DNA of 8,727 nucleotides from an uncultured Collinsella sp. Lineage in GTDB: Bacteria > Actinomycetota > Coriobacteriia > Coriobacteriales > Coriobacteriaceae. The translations under genes and the position numbers were made by a program. Every line of letters starts with the position of its first letter. Positions within the stretch are counted from its first letter, which is position 1. The stretch covers positions 1 to 8,727 of the forward strand of contig URAD01000043.1 of assembly GCA_900545745.1 (NCBI GenBank), read 5' to 3'. Positions 1-6,512 of this stretch are shown piece after piece. The notes under the pieces were generated by a model that saw only the letters and a list, made by a program, of their open reading frames with translations, did no database searches and had not been told where the DNA came from.

Positions 1-214
1 CGAGACGGGGGAGCACCAGGCCAAAGGACTTGGTGGCGCCGCCCGCGAGCTGACGGGCGCTTTGGTTGGGCAGGTAGCCCAGTCGATTGATGGTTTCATT
101 TATGAGCTTGAGGGTCTCGGGGCGCAGCTTTTCGGGATGGTTGAGTGCGTTGGAAACCGTGCCCAACGAAACCCCGGCTTCGCGCGCGACGTCGCTGATT
201 TTAACCTTTGCCAT
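1..214 (-). CDS. LacI-family transcriptional repressor, N-terminal part (runs off the window)
   Basis: The visible 71 residues are a complete LacI-type DNA-binding headpiece; the sugar-binding domain lies outside the window. The helix-turn-helix covers about residues 5-26 (ISDVAREAGVSLGTVSNALN). By E. coli LacI numbering the specificity positions 17, 18 and 22 are Leu, Gly and Asn. The hinge helix is at about 50-58 (NQSARQLAG), with Leu56 where LacI has its minor-groove leucine. The core domain begins at FGLVLPRL. The start is supported by AAAGGGG five bases upstream and by the usual family distance from Met to the helix-turn-helix. Family members are cytoplasmic dimers or tetramers that normally respond to a sugar or nucleoside. 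It is transcribed away from the rest of the window, so its targets may lie further left. The ligand cannot be told from this part. Confidence 0.93.
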   Translation of the reverse strand, partial: MAKVKISDVAREAGVSLGTVSNALNHPEKLRPETLKLINETINRLGYLPNQSARQLAGGATKSFGLVLPRL

Positions 215-249
215 AGCGGCCCCTTTGATGCGTTTCAAGTACAAGCCAG

Positions 250-280
250 ATTGTAGCATCGCCCGCCCCTGGGGTGTCAA
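250..280 (-). promoter_or_regulatory. Probable promoter of the LacI-family gene
   Basis: On the minus strand a perfect -35 TTGACA (280-275) is followed 19 bases later by TACAAT (255-250). TGC directly precedes TACAAT, which makes an extended -10. The predicted transcript starts near 243 and has a leader of about 29 bases. The 19-base spacer is slightly long, and the extended -10 may compensate. Confidence 0.65.
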
Positions 281-295
281 AGCCCACCATGTTGA

Positions 296-335
296 AAACC
301 ACCACAAAGGTGCCTGTCCCCCTTTGTGGTGGTTT
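296..335. repeat. Palindromic intergenic repeat, family A copy 1
   Basis: A perfect 15-base inverted repeat, AAACCACCACAAAGG (296-310) and CCTTTGTGGTGGTTT (321-335), surrounds a 10-base loop TGCCTGTCCC. It lies between two divergently transcribed genes, so it is not an obvious terminator for either. Related hairpins occur at 8157-8195 and 8384-8422; the latter shares the loop sequence TGCCTGTCC. It is best read as a dispersed palindromic repeat. Confidence 0.85.
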
Positions 336-347
336 GGGGTGTGGCTG

Positions 348-365
348 TTGCCGTAAAAACGGCAA
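348..365. promoter_or_regulatory. Palindromic operator candidate, site 1
   Basis: TTGCCG and CGGCAA flank a TAAAAA centre, giving perfect arms that extend to seven bases. The same arms recur at 1060-1077 and, imperfectly, at 6413-6430 and 6495-6512. The site lies about 80 bases before the small membrane protein gene. It lacks the central CG typical of LacI-family operators, so the neighbouring LacI-type protein is not the obvious binder. The regulator encoded at 4549-6381 is the better candidate by inference. Confidence 0.55.
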
Positions 366-397
366 TCCTTCTGGTCAGCGGGCGTGATGCGTGAGGA

Positions 398-403
398 TAC
401 ACT
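398..403 (+). promoter_or_regulatory. Possible -10 box for the small membrane protein gene
   Basis: TACACT begins 32 bases after the end of the palindrome at 348-365. No -35-like hexamer is visible 16-18 bases upstream. The box is weak alone; its support is the matching distance at the 1060 and 6413 sites. Confidence 0.35.
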
Positions 404-442
404 GGCCCCACTCAAATGACACTACGAAAATGGGGAGGGCAT

Positions 443-949
443 ATGGCCGCCGCAAAGGACTACCAGAGCTATCTTAAGAACAAGTGCATCGTCGGTTACG
501 GCATCGTCAACGGCATCGTTAACGCGCTCATCTTTATGGGCATGCACGCGGGGGACGCCGATATTACCTTTGCCGCCGGTAAGGTTGTCGAGGAGATTGC
601 GCTGACAGGCGCCCTGCTTGGTCTCATTTTGACCTGGTGCGTGGTGCCGCTGACCAAGATGGATTTCAACAAGGGCGTTTACCCGGGCAATTCTGAAGGC
701 TATGGTTGGCTGGCCAAGCTGCCCAAAAAGTCGATTCCCCTGTCGATCGTCGTTGGCATCATTGCCCTTGTAGTTGCCACGCCCCTTGCATGGCTTTGCA
801 CTTTTGTGCTCCCGCTGCCGCTTTCGCGCACGGGCATGATGATCTTTAAGGGCGTTATGTGCGCTGTTGCCGGCTGTGTGAGCGGCTACGTCGTCATCGG
901 TGCCACCACCGCGGGCGTCGACGCTGGGGAAGTCGCCGCGACTGCCTAG
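443..949 (+). CDS. Small four-helix membrane protein, function unknown
   Basis: I do not recognise this family. The 168-residue product has a short polar N-terminus and four hydrophobic segments at about residues 14-34, 48-70, 97-121 and 133-154. This predicts an inner-membrane protein with both ends in the cytoplasm. A conserved-looking loop after helix 2 (TKMDFNKGVYPGNSEGYGW) is rich in Gly and aromatic residues. I chose the ATG at 443 because GGGGAGGG ends four bases before it; the in-frame ATG at 416 has no ribosome site at a suitable distance and would add MTLRKWGGH. It is a single-gene unit: a terminator follows at 978-1013, and a palindrome shared with the downstream transporter genes precedes it, suggesting co-regulation with them. 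It could be a small permease or a membrane accessory protein; nothing in the sequence decides this. Confidence 0.8.
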   Translation: MAAAKDYQSYLKNKCIVGYGIVNGIVNALIFMGMHAGDADITFAAGKVVEEIALTGALLGLILTWCVVPLTKMDFNKGVYPGNSEGYGWLAKLPKKSIPLSIVVGIIALVVATPLAWLCTFVLPLPLSRTGMMIFKGVMCAVAGCVSGYVVIGATTAGVDAGEVAATA

Positions 950-977
950 GATTTTCCAACAATCAAACTTTCTCTTC

Positions 978-1013
978 AAAACGGTCGGCCCGAGCAAAGG
1001 GGTCGGCCGTTTT
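978..1013 (+). terminator. Terminator after the small membrane protein gene
   Basis: AAAACGGTCGGC (978-989) pairs with GTCGGCCGTTTT (1002-1013) as a 12-base stem with two G-T wobbles and a 12-base loop. It is followed by GCTTTTC. It lies 28 bases after the stop codon and separates this gene from the operon at 1188. Confidence 0.8.
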
Positions 1014-1059
1014 GCTTTTCACGAGAAAAAGCAGATGCCCTTTAGGCCCGCCGTCAGAA

Positions 1060-1077
1060 TTGCCGTATCTACGGCAA
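1060..1077. promoter_or_regulatory. Palindromic operator candidate, site 2 (perfect)
   Basis: TTGCCGTATCTACGGCAA is a perfect palindrome with eight-base arms around TC; one more A/T pair outside extends each arm to nine. It stands about 110 bases before the transporter-hydrolase operon and after the previous gene's terminator, so it belongs to this operon's control region. It is the best copy of the four TTGCCG sites and is probably the consensus. Confidence 0.65.
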
Positions 1078-1110
1078 TGGCTCTGATGCCGTCCGTATTG
1101 CGCTCCAGCC

Positions 1111-1116
1111 TATATT
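1111..1116 (+). promoter_or_regulatory. Probable -10 box of the transporter-hydrolase operon
   Basis: TATATT matches the -10 consensus at five of six bases and begins 33 bases after the palindrome at 1060-1077. The sequence at the -35 position (GCCGTC or TGCCGT) is poor, which fits a promoter needing an activator. Transcription would begin near 1123, giving a leader of about 65 bases. Confidence 0.45.
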
Positions 1117-1129
1117 TGCCTCGACAAGA

Positions 1130-1162
1130 CGCGCGGGCTCAAAGGGGTTCAATGCCCGCGTG
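1130..1162 (+). other. Leader hairpin ahead of the first MFS gene
   Basis: CGCGGGC (1132-1138) pairs with GCCCGCG (1154-1160); one G-T and one C-G pair extend the stem outward to 1130 and 1162. The 15-base loop contains AAAGGGG. No T-run follows, so it is not a terminator. It would sit at the very 5' end of the mRNA if transcription starts near 1123, and may protect the transcript. Confidence 0.4.
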
Positions 1163-1187
1163 AAACGGAAAAGAAAGGAACCAACAC

Positions 1188-2804
1188 ATGGCTAAAGCTA
1201 AAGCTGTGGCAGAGGAGAAGGGTGCCGAGAAGTTCATGCTTCTCCCCGTTCTCGTTCTGATCCTGGCCCAGATGGGCACTTCGGGCGATAACGGCGCCCT
1301 TTCGCTCGCCGCAACCGCCCTGACGCAGGACCTCGGCGCCACCACCGCCGACATCCAGCTCGCCAACATGGTCTACTCCCTCATGGCCGGCGCCTTTATG
1401 ATCGCCGGTGGCATGATGGGTACCATCATCGGCTGGAAGAAGAACTTCCGCATGGGCGCCCTGCTGTGCGCCGCCGGCGAGGTCGTCCTTGCCGTTTCCC
1501 CCAACATGACCGTCTTCATTTGGGGCGGCCGTACCCTCGTGGGCTTCGGCGCGTCGTTCATGATTCCCTCGGTTCTGGGCCTCGTTCCCAAGATCTATCA
1601 CGGTAAGAACCGCGTGCTTGCCTTTGGCTGCATAGGCGCCGCCTCCGGCCTTTCCGCCCTGCTGCCGCTGCTGCTTTCGATCGTGCTCATGGCCGCCGGC
1701 ATGCGCGTGACGTTCTTCGTCCTCGCCGCCTACTTTGTACTCGTGTTCCTGCTGTCCTTCAAGCTGCCCGAGATCGAGCAGTCCGATGAGAAGCTCAAGT
1801 TCGATGGCGTCGGCGTTGCCCTTGCCGCAACCGGCCTGTTCCTGTTCCTGGTCGGCGTGTCCCGCATCTCCGCTTGGGGCCTCGTCGAGCCCTTCCCGGC
1901 ATGCCCCTTCACCATCGCCGGTATCTCCCCCTGCCTGCCCATGGCTGTCCTGGGCGTGATCATCCTCATCGTTATGATCAACGTCGAGAAGAAGGTCGAG
2001 GAGAAGAACGGCTTTGCCCTGCTGCCCCAGTCCTTCCTTAAGACCCCGCAGGTCCTCGCCGGTCTCGCCGCCTCCGCCATCACGTTCTTCTTCATGGGTG
2101 TTCAGTCCATTCTGATGGCCCCCTACCTGCAGATCGTTGCTGGCTGGTCTCCGGCTATCGTTGGTGTGCTCTCCATCGTCGTTGGCGTTCCGACCTTCGC
2201 CTTCTCCATCGGTATCCCCAAGTTCATGCCGAAGGCTAACCCGCGTCGCGTCATCCAGGTCGGCTACCTCACCCTTGCCGCCGCCCTGATCATCATGGCG
2301 TTCTCCGTTACGCTCGACGCTGCTTCCATGCCGGGCATTCTCATTGGCTGCGTTGTTGCCGGCTCGGGCGCCGGTATCGTTTCCGCCCAGGCCAACAACG
2401 TTGTCGCCCTTGCCGTGAACGAGCGCGACGCTTCCCAGTCCGGCGGCATTCAGACCACCATGCGTAACGTTGGCCAGGCCATCGGCATTGCCCTGCTGGG
2501 TGCCGTGCTGCTCTTTGGTATCACCAACTCCGTGAAGGATGCAGCCGCTAACGATTCCCGCATTTCCGAGTCCACCGTCGCCGCTATTTCCGAGCGCAAT
2601 ATCGACCTCGTCTCCGATGAGAACTTCCGCGCTTCTATTGAGGACATCGATATGAGCGATGAGGAGCGCGACGCCCTGGTCGAGATCAATGCCCAGTCCC
2701 GCTTCAACTCCACGCGTTTCGCTTACTACGTGGGCGCTGCCATCATCGTGCTTGGCCTGGCCACCACCCCTGCTATCAAGAAGTTCTCCAAAGAGGAGGA
2801 GTAG
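1188..2804 (+). CDS. MFS transporter of the DHA2 (14-helix) type
   Basis: The 538-residue product fits the usual DHA2/QacA-type length and is an inner-membrane transporter. Asp34 in helix 1 (TSGDNGALSL) matches the conserved helix-1 Asp of DHA2 proteins. Motif A after helix 2 (GGMMGTIIGWKKNF, about 74-87) has Thr79 where the Asp normally stands and Trp83 for an Arg. Motif C in helix 5 keeps Pro160 but lacks the flanking glycines. The DHA2-like stretch QSGGIQTTMRNVGQAIG lies at about 417-433, and a 60-residue acidic loop (about 446-508) precedes the last helix. AGAAAGGA eight bases upstream supports the start. It overlaps the ribosome site of the amidohydrolase gene that follows, so the two probably act on one compound. 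The paralogue at 6524 shares PFTIAGISP. Altered motifs A and C may mean uptake rather than drug export, but this is inference; substrate unknown. Confidence 0.9.
   Translation: MAKAKAVAEEKGAEKFMLLPVLVLILAQMGTSGDNGALSLAATALTQDLGATTADIQLANMVYSLMAGAFMIAGGMMGTIIGWKKNFRMGALLCAAGEVVLAVSPNMTVFIWGGRTLVGFGASFMIPSVLGLVPKIYHGKNRVLAFGCIGAASGLSALLPLLLSIVLMAAGMRVTFFVLAAYFVLVFLLSFKLPEIEQSDEKLKFDGVGVALAATGLFLFLVGVSRISAWGLVEPFPACPFTIAGISPCLPMAVLGVIILIVMINVEKKVEEKNGFALLPQSFLKTPQVLAGLAASAITFFFMGVQSILMAPYLQIVAGWSPAIVGVLSIVVGVPTFAFSIGIPKFMPKANPRRVIQVGYLTLAAALIIMAFSVTLDAASMPGILIGCVVAGSGAGIVSAQANNVVALAVNERDASQSGGIQTTMRNVGQAIGIALLGAVLLFGITNSVKDAAANDSRISESTVAAISERNIDLVSDENFRASIEDIDMSDEERDALVEINAQSRFNSTRFAYYVGAAIIVLGLATTPAIKKFSKEEE
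2791..2801 (+). promoter_or_regulatory. Ribosome binding site inside the end of the transporter gene
   Basis: AAGAGGAGGAG encodes the last Lys-Glu-Glu-Glu residues of the transporter and is also a strong Shine-Dalgarno sequence about eight bases before the hydrolase ATG. The stop codon and the next start are three bases apart, which predicts translational coupling and roughly matched output. Confidence 0.85.
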
Positions 2805-2807
2805 GTC

Positions 2808-4424
2808 ATGAAGAAGCTGTACTTTAACGGCGACTTTGTTCCCATGACCGGCGAGGGCGATACTTTTGAGGCCCTGCTGGTTGCAGACGACGGCACCATC
2901 GCGTTTACCGGCTCGCTCGAGGAGGCTCGCGCTCAGGCAGAGGATGCCGAGGAGATTGATCTCAACGGCGCCTGCCTTATGCCCGGTCTGATTGACCCCC
3001 ACAGCCACATCTCTGGCTGCACGCAGTACATCGTGGCTGCCGACCTTAACGGCGCGGCGGATTTCGATGAGATCGTCGAGCGTCTGGCTGCCTTTGCCGA
3101 GCAGCGCGGCATTGGCGAGGACGGCGTGATCATGGGCGTGTCCTACGACCAGAATTCTCTGGCCGAGCATGAGCACCCCAACCGTCACGTGCTCGACCGC
3201 GTGAGCGAGACCATTCCGGTTATCGCCGTGCACGCCTCGAGCCACATGGTCGTTGCCAACACCAAGCTGCTGGAGCTTGCCGGCATTACCGCCGAGACTC
3301 CCGATCCCGAGGGCGCTCGCTACGGTCGCGAGGCCGACGGCACGCCGGATGGTTACTGCGAGGAGCCGGGCGCTATGTGGCCGGTCTTCGCCGCGACTCA
3401 GCCGCGCCAGAAAATGGACATGGACGTCATGATCGGCGAGATGCAGGACATCTACCTGGAAAACGGCATCACCACCTGCCAGGAGGGCGCTACCACCGCC
3501 GATTTTGCGGCGCTGTTCTGCGGTCTTGCTCAAAAAGGCCTGCTCAAGATGGACGTCGTGAGCTATCCCATGTACGGCGAGGATGTCGACAAGATCTTGG
3601 CCGACCACGAGTCCTTTGTCTCGCAGGACTACACCGGCCACTTCCGTATCGGCGGCCTCAAGATGTTCTTCGACGGTTCTCCCCAGGGCCGTACAGCATG
3701 GATGACCGAGCCCTACACCCCCGGCGATGAGGGCGAGGGCTACTGCGGCTATGGCACCATGACCGACAAGGCCGCATATGACTTTATGCGCAAGGCCATT
3801 GACGGCAACCATCAGCTGCTTGCCCACACCAACGGCGATGCCGCTGCCGACCAGTACCTGCGTGTGTACAAGCGCGCGCTGGAGGATTCGCCCAATCCCG
3901 ATAAGGCGAGCCTGCACCCGGTCATGATCCACTGCCAGACTGCCCGCCGCGATCAGTACGAGCAGATGGCCGAGATCAACATGATCCCGTCGATTTTCGC
4001 CAGCCATATCTGGTACTGGGCCGACGTGCATCTTAAGAACTTCGGTCCCGTGCGCGGCGGTCGCGTGTCTGCCTGCCATGACGCTCTGGAGTGCGGCCTG
4101 CCGTTTACCTTCCACACCGACACGCCGGTGCTGCGCCCCAATTTCTTTGAGGCTGTGTGGTGCGCCGCCAAGCGCGTCACCAAGGGCGGCGCTCAGCTGG
4201 ACGAGAATCAGAAGATCAGCGTGTACGAGGGTCTGAAGGCCATCACGGTCAACGGCGCTTTCCAGTATGGCGAGCTCGACCGTAAGGGCACGCTCGAGGC
4301 CGGCAAGCTGGCCGACTTCTGCATTGTCGAGAAGAACCCGCTCAAGATCGAGCTCGACGAGGTGCGCAACCTGCGCGTTCTCGAGACGGTCAAAGAGGGC
4401 GAGACTGTCTGGACGCGCAAATAG
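2808..4424 (+). CDS. YtcJ-type metal-dependent amidohydrolase (amidohydrolase 3 family)
   Basis: The enzyme belongs to the amidohydrolase superfamily and should hydrolyse a C-N bond (amide, formamide or cyclic amide) with a bound metal in the cytoplasm; it has no signal peptide. The small N-terminal beta domain (about 1-58) leads into PGLIDPHSH, where His65 and His67 form the HxH metal site. The YtcJ-like segment HMVVANTKLLELAGI is at about 146-160. IGGLKMFFDGS contains Lys285 and Asp289. Further ligand candidates are His340 (AHTNGD), His375 (MIHCQ) and Asp438 (FHTDTPV). The C-terminal GTLEAGKLADFCIVEKNP closes the beta domain. At 538 residues it is full length for YtcJ relatives, which include N-substituted formamide deformylases. 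It is the second gene of the operon, next to an MFS transporter. All expected metal-site positions are present, so it is probably active. The substrate is unknown. Confidence 0.92.
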   Translation: MKKLYFNGDFVPMTGEGDTFEALLVADDGTIAFTGSLEEARAQAEDAEEIDLNGACLMPGLIDPHSHISGCTQYIVAADLNGAADFDEIVERLAAFAEQRGIGEDGVIMGVSYDQNSLAEHEHPNRHVLDRVSETIPVIAVHASSHMVVANTKLLELAGITAETPDPEGARYGREADGTPDGYCEEPGAMWPVFAATQPRQKMDMDVMIGEMQDIYLENGITTCQEGATTADFAALFCGLAQKGLLKMDVVSYPMYGEDVDKILADHESFVSQDYTGHFRIGGLKMFFDGSPQGRTAWMTEPYTPGDEGEGYCGYGTMTDKAAYDFMRKAIDGNHQLLAHTNGDAAADQYLRVYKRALEDSPNPDKASLHPVMIHCQTARRDQYEQMAEINMIPSIFASHIWYWADVHLKNFGPVRGGRVSACHDALECGLPFTFHTDTPVLRPNFFEAVWCAAKRVTKGGAQLDENQKISVYEGLKAITVNGAFQYGELDRKGTLEAGKLADFCIVEKNPLKIELDEVRNLRVLETVKEGETVWTRK

Positions 4425-4454
4425 CTTTGTCATGGCATAGGCCATAGACGCTAA

Positions 4455-4492
4455 AAAGAACCCGTGGCTGCAGGGGCGGCCACGGGTTCTTT
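4455..4492. terminator. Bidirectional terminator between convergent genes
   Basis: AAAGAACCCGTGGC (4455-4468) and GCCACGGGTTCTTT (4479-4492) form a perfect 14-base stem with a 10-base loop. It lies 30 bases after the hydrolase stop and 56 bases beyond the stop of the regulator on the other strand. The minus-strand reading ends in TTCTTTTT, so it should stop the regulator transcript well; the plus-strand tail is TTCTTT. Confidence 0.88.
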
Positions 4493-4548
4493 GCGCTTAA
4501 GCGTATTTGAAGGCTTGCATGGGCACGCGCGATGGGCGCCCACGCCGT

Positions 4549-6381
4549 CTACCGTTTGAGACCGGCCTCGGATGCGAGCTTGCGGAAGCGCTGTGTGGCC
4601 GGAGTGAGGACGCGCTCATCGCTTGGGGCGACGCAGAGCACCAGGATGTGTTGCAGGCGGTCGCCGGTAAAGCCGACTCGTGTTTCCACGCGGTAATGCA
4701 CGGCCCCGGTTTGAGCGACATCTTGGGAACATACGGTCAGCAAGAGCCAAGGTCCGTGCGTGAACGACAGCATCTCGAAGGTGTTCGAGAAGCCGGAGAG
4801 CGTGCCACGCCAGAGGCCGTCTTCGACAAGTGCAGCGTGAAGGGTGCGCGTGAGCATGCGCGCGTGCGAGATATCGAGCTCGCGCTCGGGAAGACCGCCG
4901 GCAAGCGGGGCGTCGTCGAGTGCGTGGGGGCATCCAAGCTTCATGAGCAGCAGCTCGATGCGGCTGCGATCGGCGTCATCGATGGCATTGCTCAGCACGC
5001 AGAGTGGAAGCGTCGTCTTGATGGGGTCGAATGAGACCAGGAAGTCGAGGCTGCTGTGCTTGGGGTCTGATTCAATCTCGGCGACTTCTGTTTCGGTCAG
5101 CACACGCGCGACCCGCATGCAGGGAATGAGCCGCTCAAGTCGATCGCGCGCATAGAAGACCTGCTCAATGCCGCAGTTGACCACGAGTCCGACACGCCAT
5201 TGATCGTGCGAGGACAGGCCGTCCATATACGAGAGCAATAGCATCGCCAGGCGCGTCACGTCGGTCTGGTATAGATTCAGCCCAGATAGGCCGGGCGCGT
5301 CGCGCAGCACCTCGGACAGGCGCATAAACGAGGCCATGTTTTCGTATCGCACCGTCCAGGTGTTTTCCTGGGGCAGTGAGATGGCGCGTTCATAGCGCAT
5401 GTGAGTTTGTCCGGCTTCGATGGGCGCGGCGCAGGGCTTTTCAAGATGAAGCGGCGGTCGCGTGCCAAAGCGTTCGCCGAGAGCGCAGAATAACTCCTCG
5501 GTGAGGCGCGCCGCCTCGGGTGTGGGCTGATATGTGCGCTGGAACTCGGGCGTCCAGCGGCGCGTGGAGACCGTAAAGAGGTCGCGGATGATGCCGCGCT
5601 CGTTGGCGGAGACCTCGATGCCAAAGTGCTGCTCAATGTGGTTGGCGACGTCGTCGTACACAACGGGAATCGCCGAGGTGTAACCACCGACCTCTTTGCC
5701 CTTAAGAATGCGCAGGACCATAATCTGCAGGTAGACGGCAAGCTGGTGGCGGGCGTTGTCGGTATAGAGCGTTCGGCTTTCGCGCTCGACGTATGCGATG
5801 AGGTCGTTGAAGAATTGCTCGTTGCCGCCAAAGAGCTGTGGCTCAATGCGGCGCTTCATGGCGGTCGACGCGAGCTCAAACAGATAATAGACGACGAAGA
5901 ATCGGATGTACTCCTCGGGACCCTCGACCGTAATGCGGCGCCCGCGTACGATTTGGGCTCCAAACGGCGTCATGAGCTCGTTCCATGTGCGCAGGTCGTC
6001 TTGGGCCTGCTGTTTGTTGGTGAGGATGGCCCGCGCAAGCGATTCGGTGGTGTATTGGTGCCGGTAGTCGCAGGTGAGCAGCAACATGCCGCGATAGAAG
6101 CGGTCAAGACCGGCGTCCATGGAAAGCGAACGTTCCTTGATGATGTCCGATATCTGACCGCGCTGCGTGCTGTCGCCATCGATGCGGATGCCGTTGCCGC
6201 GCTTGGAGACAATTGCCGCTTGGATGCCCATTTCGTCGAGGAAGGCGTTAGCGGTCCGCATGTCGTTGCGGATGGTGCGCTCCGAGCAAGCAAGGGCATC
6301 GGAGATATCGACTGTCGGGGTGTAGCCCGCCTGGCCGAGCAGGATTTTAAGCAGCTTTGCTTGTCGCTGATTGATGCTCAT
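4549..6381 (-). CDS. PRD/EIIB-like domain transcriptional regulator (LicR/MtlR-like architecture)
   Basis: This 610-residue cytoplasmic protein resembles the DNA-binding PRD activators. A winged helix-turn-helix occupies about residues 5-70 (DISDALACSERTIRNDMRTAN, with a wing at SKRGNGIRIDGD). A second, Mga-like helix-turn-helix lies at about 97-160 (TESLARAILTNKQQAQDDL). Two PRD-like helical regions follow at about 165-230 and 238-310, with His212 a possible phosphorylation site in the first. An EIIB-like fold covers about 393-475, with Cys403 (LVVNCGIEQ) at the position of the EIIB phosphocysteine. The last 105 residues sit where an EIIA-like domain is usual, but I see no clear active-site motif. 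AGGGAG four bases before ATG supports the start. No PTS gene is nearby; it faces an MFS gene divergently. It is probably the regulator acting at the TTGCCG palindromes, an inference from position and architecture. Confidence 0.85.
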   Translation of the reverse strand: MSINQRQAKLLKILLGQAGYTPTVDISDALACSERTIRNDMRTANAFLDEMGIQAAIVSKRGNGIRIDGDSTQRGQISDIIKERSLSMDAGLDRFYRGMLLLTCDYRHQYTTESLARAILTNKQQAQDDLRTWNELMTPFGAQIVRGRRITVEGPEEYIRFFVVYYLFELASTAMKRRIEPQLFGGNEQFFNDLIAYVERESRTLYTDNARHQLAVYLQIMVLRILKGKEVGGYTSAIPVVYDDVANHIEQHFGIEVSANERGIIRDLFTVSTRRWTPEFQRTYQPTPEAARLTEELFCALGERFGTRPPLHLEKPCAAPIEAGQTHMRYERAISLPQENTWTVRYENMASFMRLSEVLRDAPGLSGLNLYQTDVTRLAMLLLSYMDGLSSHDQWRVGLVVNCGIEQVFYARDRLERLIPCMRVARVLTETEVAEIESDPKHSSLDFLVSFDPIKTTLPLCVLSNAIDDADRSRIELLLMKLGCPHALDDAPLAGGLPERELDISHARMLTRTLHAALVEDGLWRGTLSGFSNTFEMLSFTHGPWLLLTVCSQDVAQTGAVHYRVETRVGFTGDRLQHILVLCVAPSDERVLTPATQRFRKLASEAGLKR

Positions 6382-6412
6382 GGGGCTCCCTAGGGTCGCG
6401 AGAAAGTTCGAT

Positions 6413-6430
6413 TTGCCGTATATCTGGAAA
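6413..6430. promoter_or_regulatory. Palindromic operator candidate, site 3 (imperfect)
   Basis: TTGCCGTATATCTGGAAA keeps the full left arm TTGCCG; the right arm TGGAAA differs from CGGCAA at two positions. It lies 32 bases before regulator codon 1 and 32 bases before the -10-like TATGAT of the divergent transporter. It could activate the transporter and repress the regulator. Confidence 0.5.
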
Positions 6431-6462
6431 AGAGCGTGGCACCTGTCATGATACGCATTTTT

Positions 6463-6468
6463 TATGAT
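6463..6468 (+). promoter_or_regulatory. Probable -10 box of the second MFS gene
   Basis: TATGAT matches the consensus at five of six bases and begins 32 bases after the palindrome at 6413-6430. No -35 is visible (CACCTG at the expected place). Transcription would start near 6475. Confidence 0.45.
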
Positions 6469-6494
6469 GAGTAGGGGAAGGGTTTTTTAAATCC

Positions 6495-6512
6495 TTGCCG
6501 CATATACGGAAT
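6495..6512. promoter_or_regulatory. Palindromic operator candidate, site 4 (imperfect)
   Basis: TTGCCGCATATACGGAAT keeps the left arm and four of six right-arm bases. It stands between the proposed transporter start point (near 6475) and the start codon. It could be a repression site for the transporter, or the upstream site for the regulator, whose possible -10 TATCAT is at 6453-6448 on the minus strand. Confidence 0.45.

Noticed and set aside
296..335. Terminator of a neighbouring gene
   Set aside because: It lies between the divergent starts at 214 and 443, so no gene in the window ends there.
348..365. Operator for the LacI-family protein encoded at 1-214
   Set aside because: The centre is AAAA rather than the CG usual for this family, and the same arms occur thousands of bases away beside another regulator. 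It remains possible but is the weaker reading.
1149..4445. A 1,098-codon open frame on the minus strand opposite the transporter and hydrolase genes
   Set aside because: It is exactly in codon register with both plus-strand genes and stays open only because they avoid TTA, CTA and TCA. Its translation is low-complexity, rich in His, Gly and Asp, without recognisable domains, and both sense genes are clearly real.
6447..6469. Near inverted repeat TCATGAT...ATGATGA in the divergent gap
   Set aside because: The arms are short, AT-rich and carry a mismatch; they overlap the possible -10 boxes and have no second copy elsewhere in the window.
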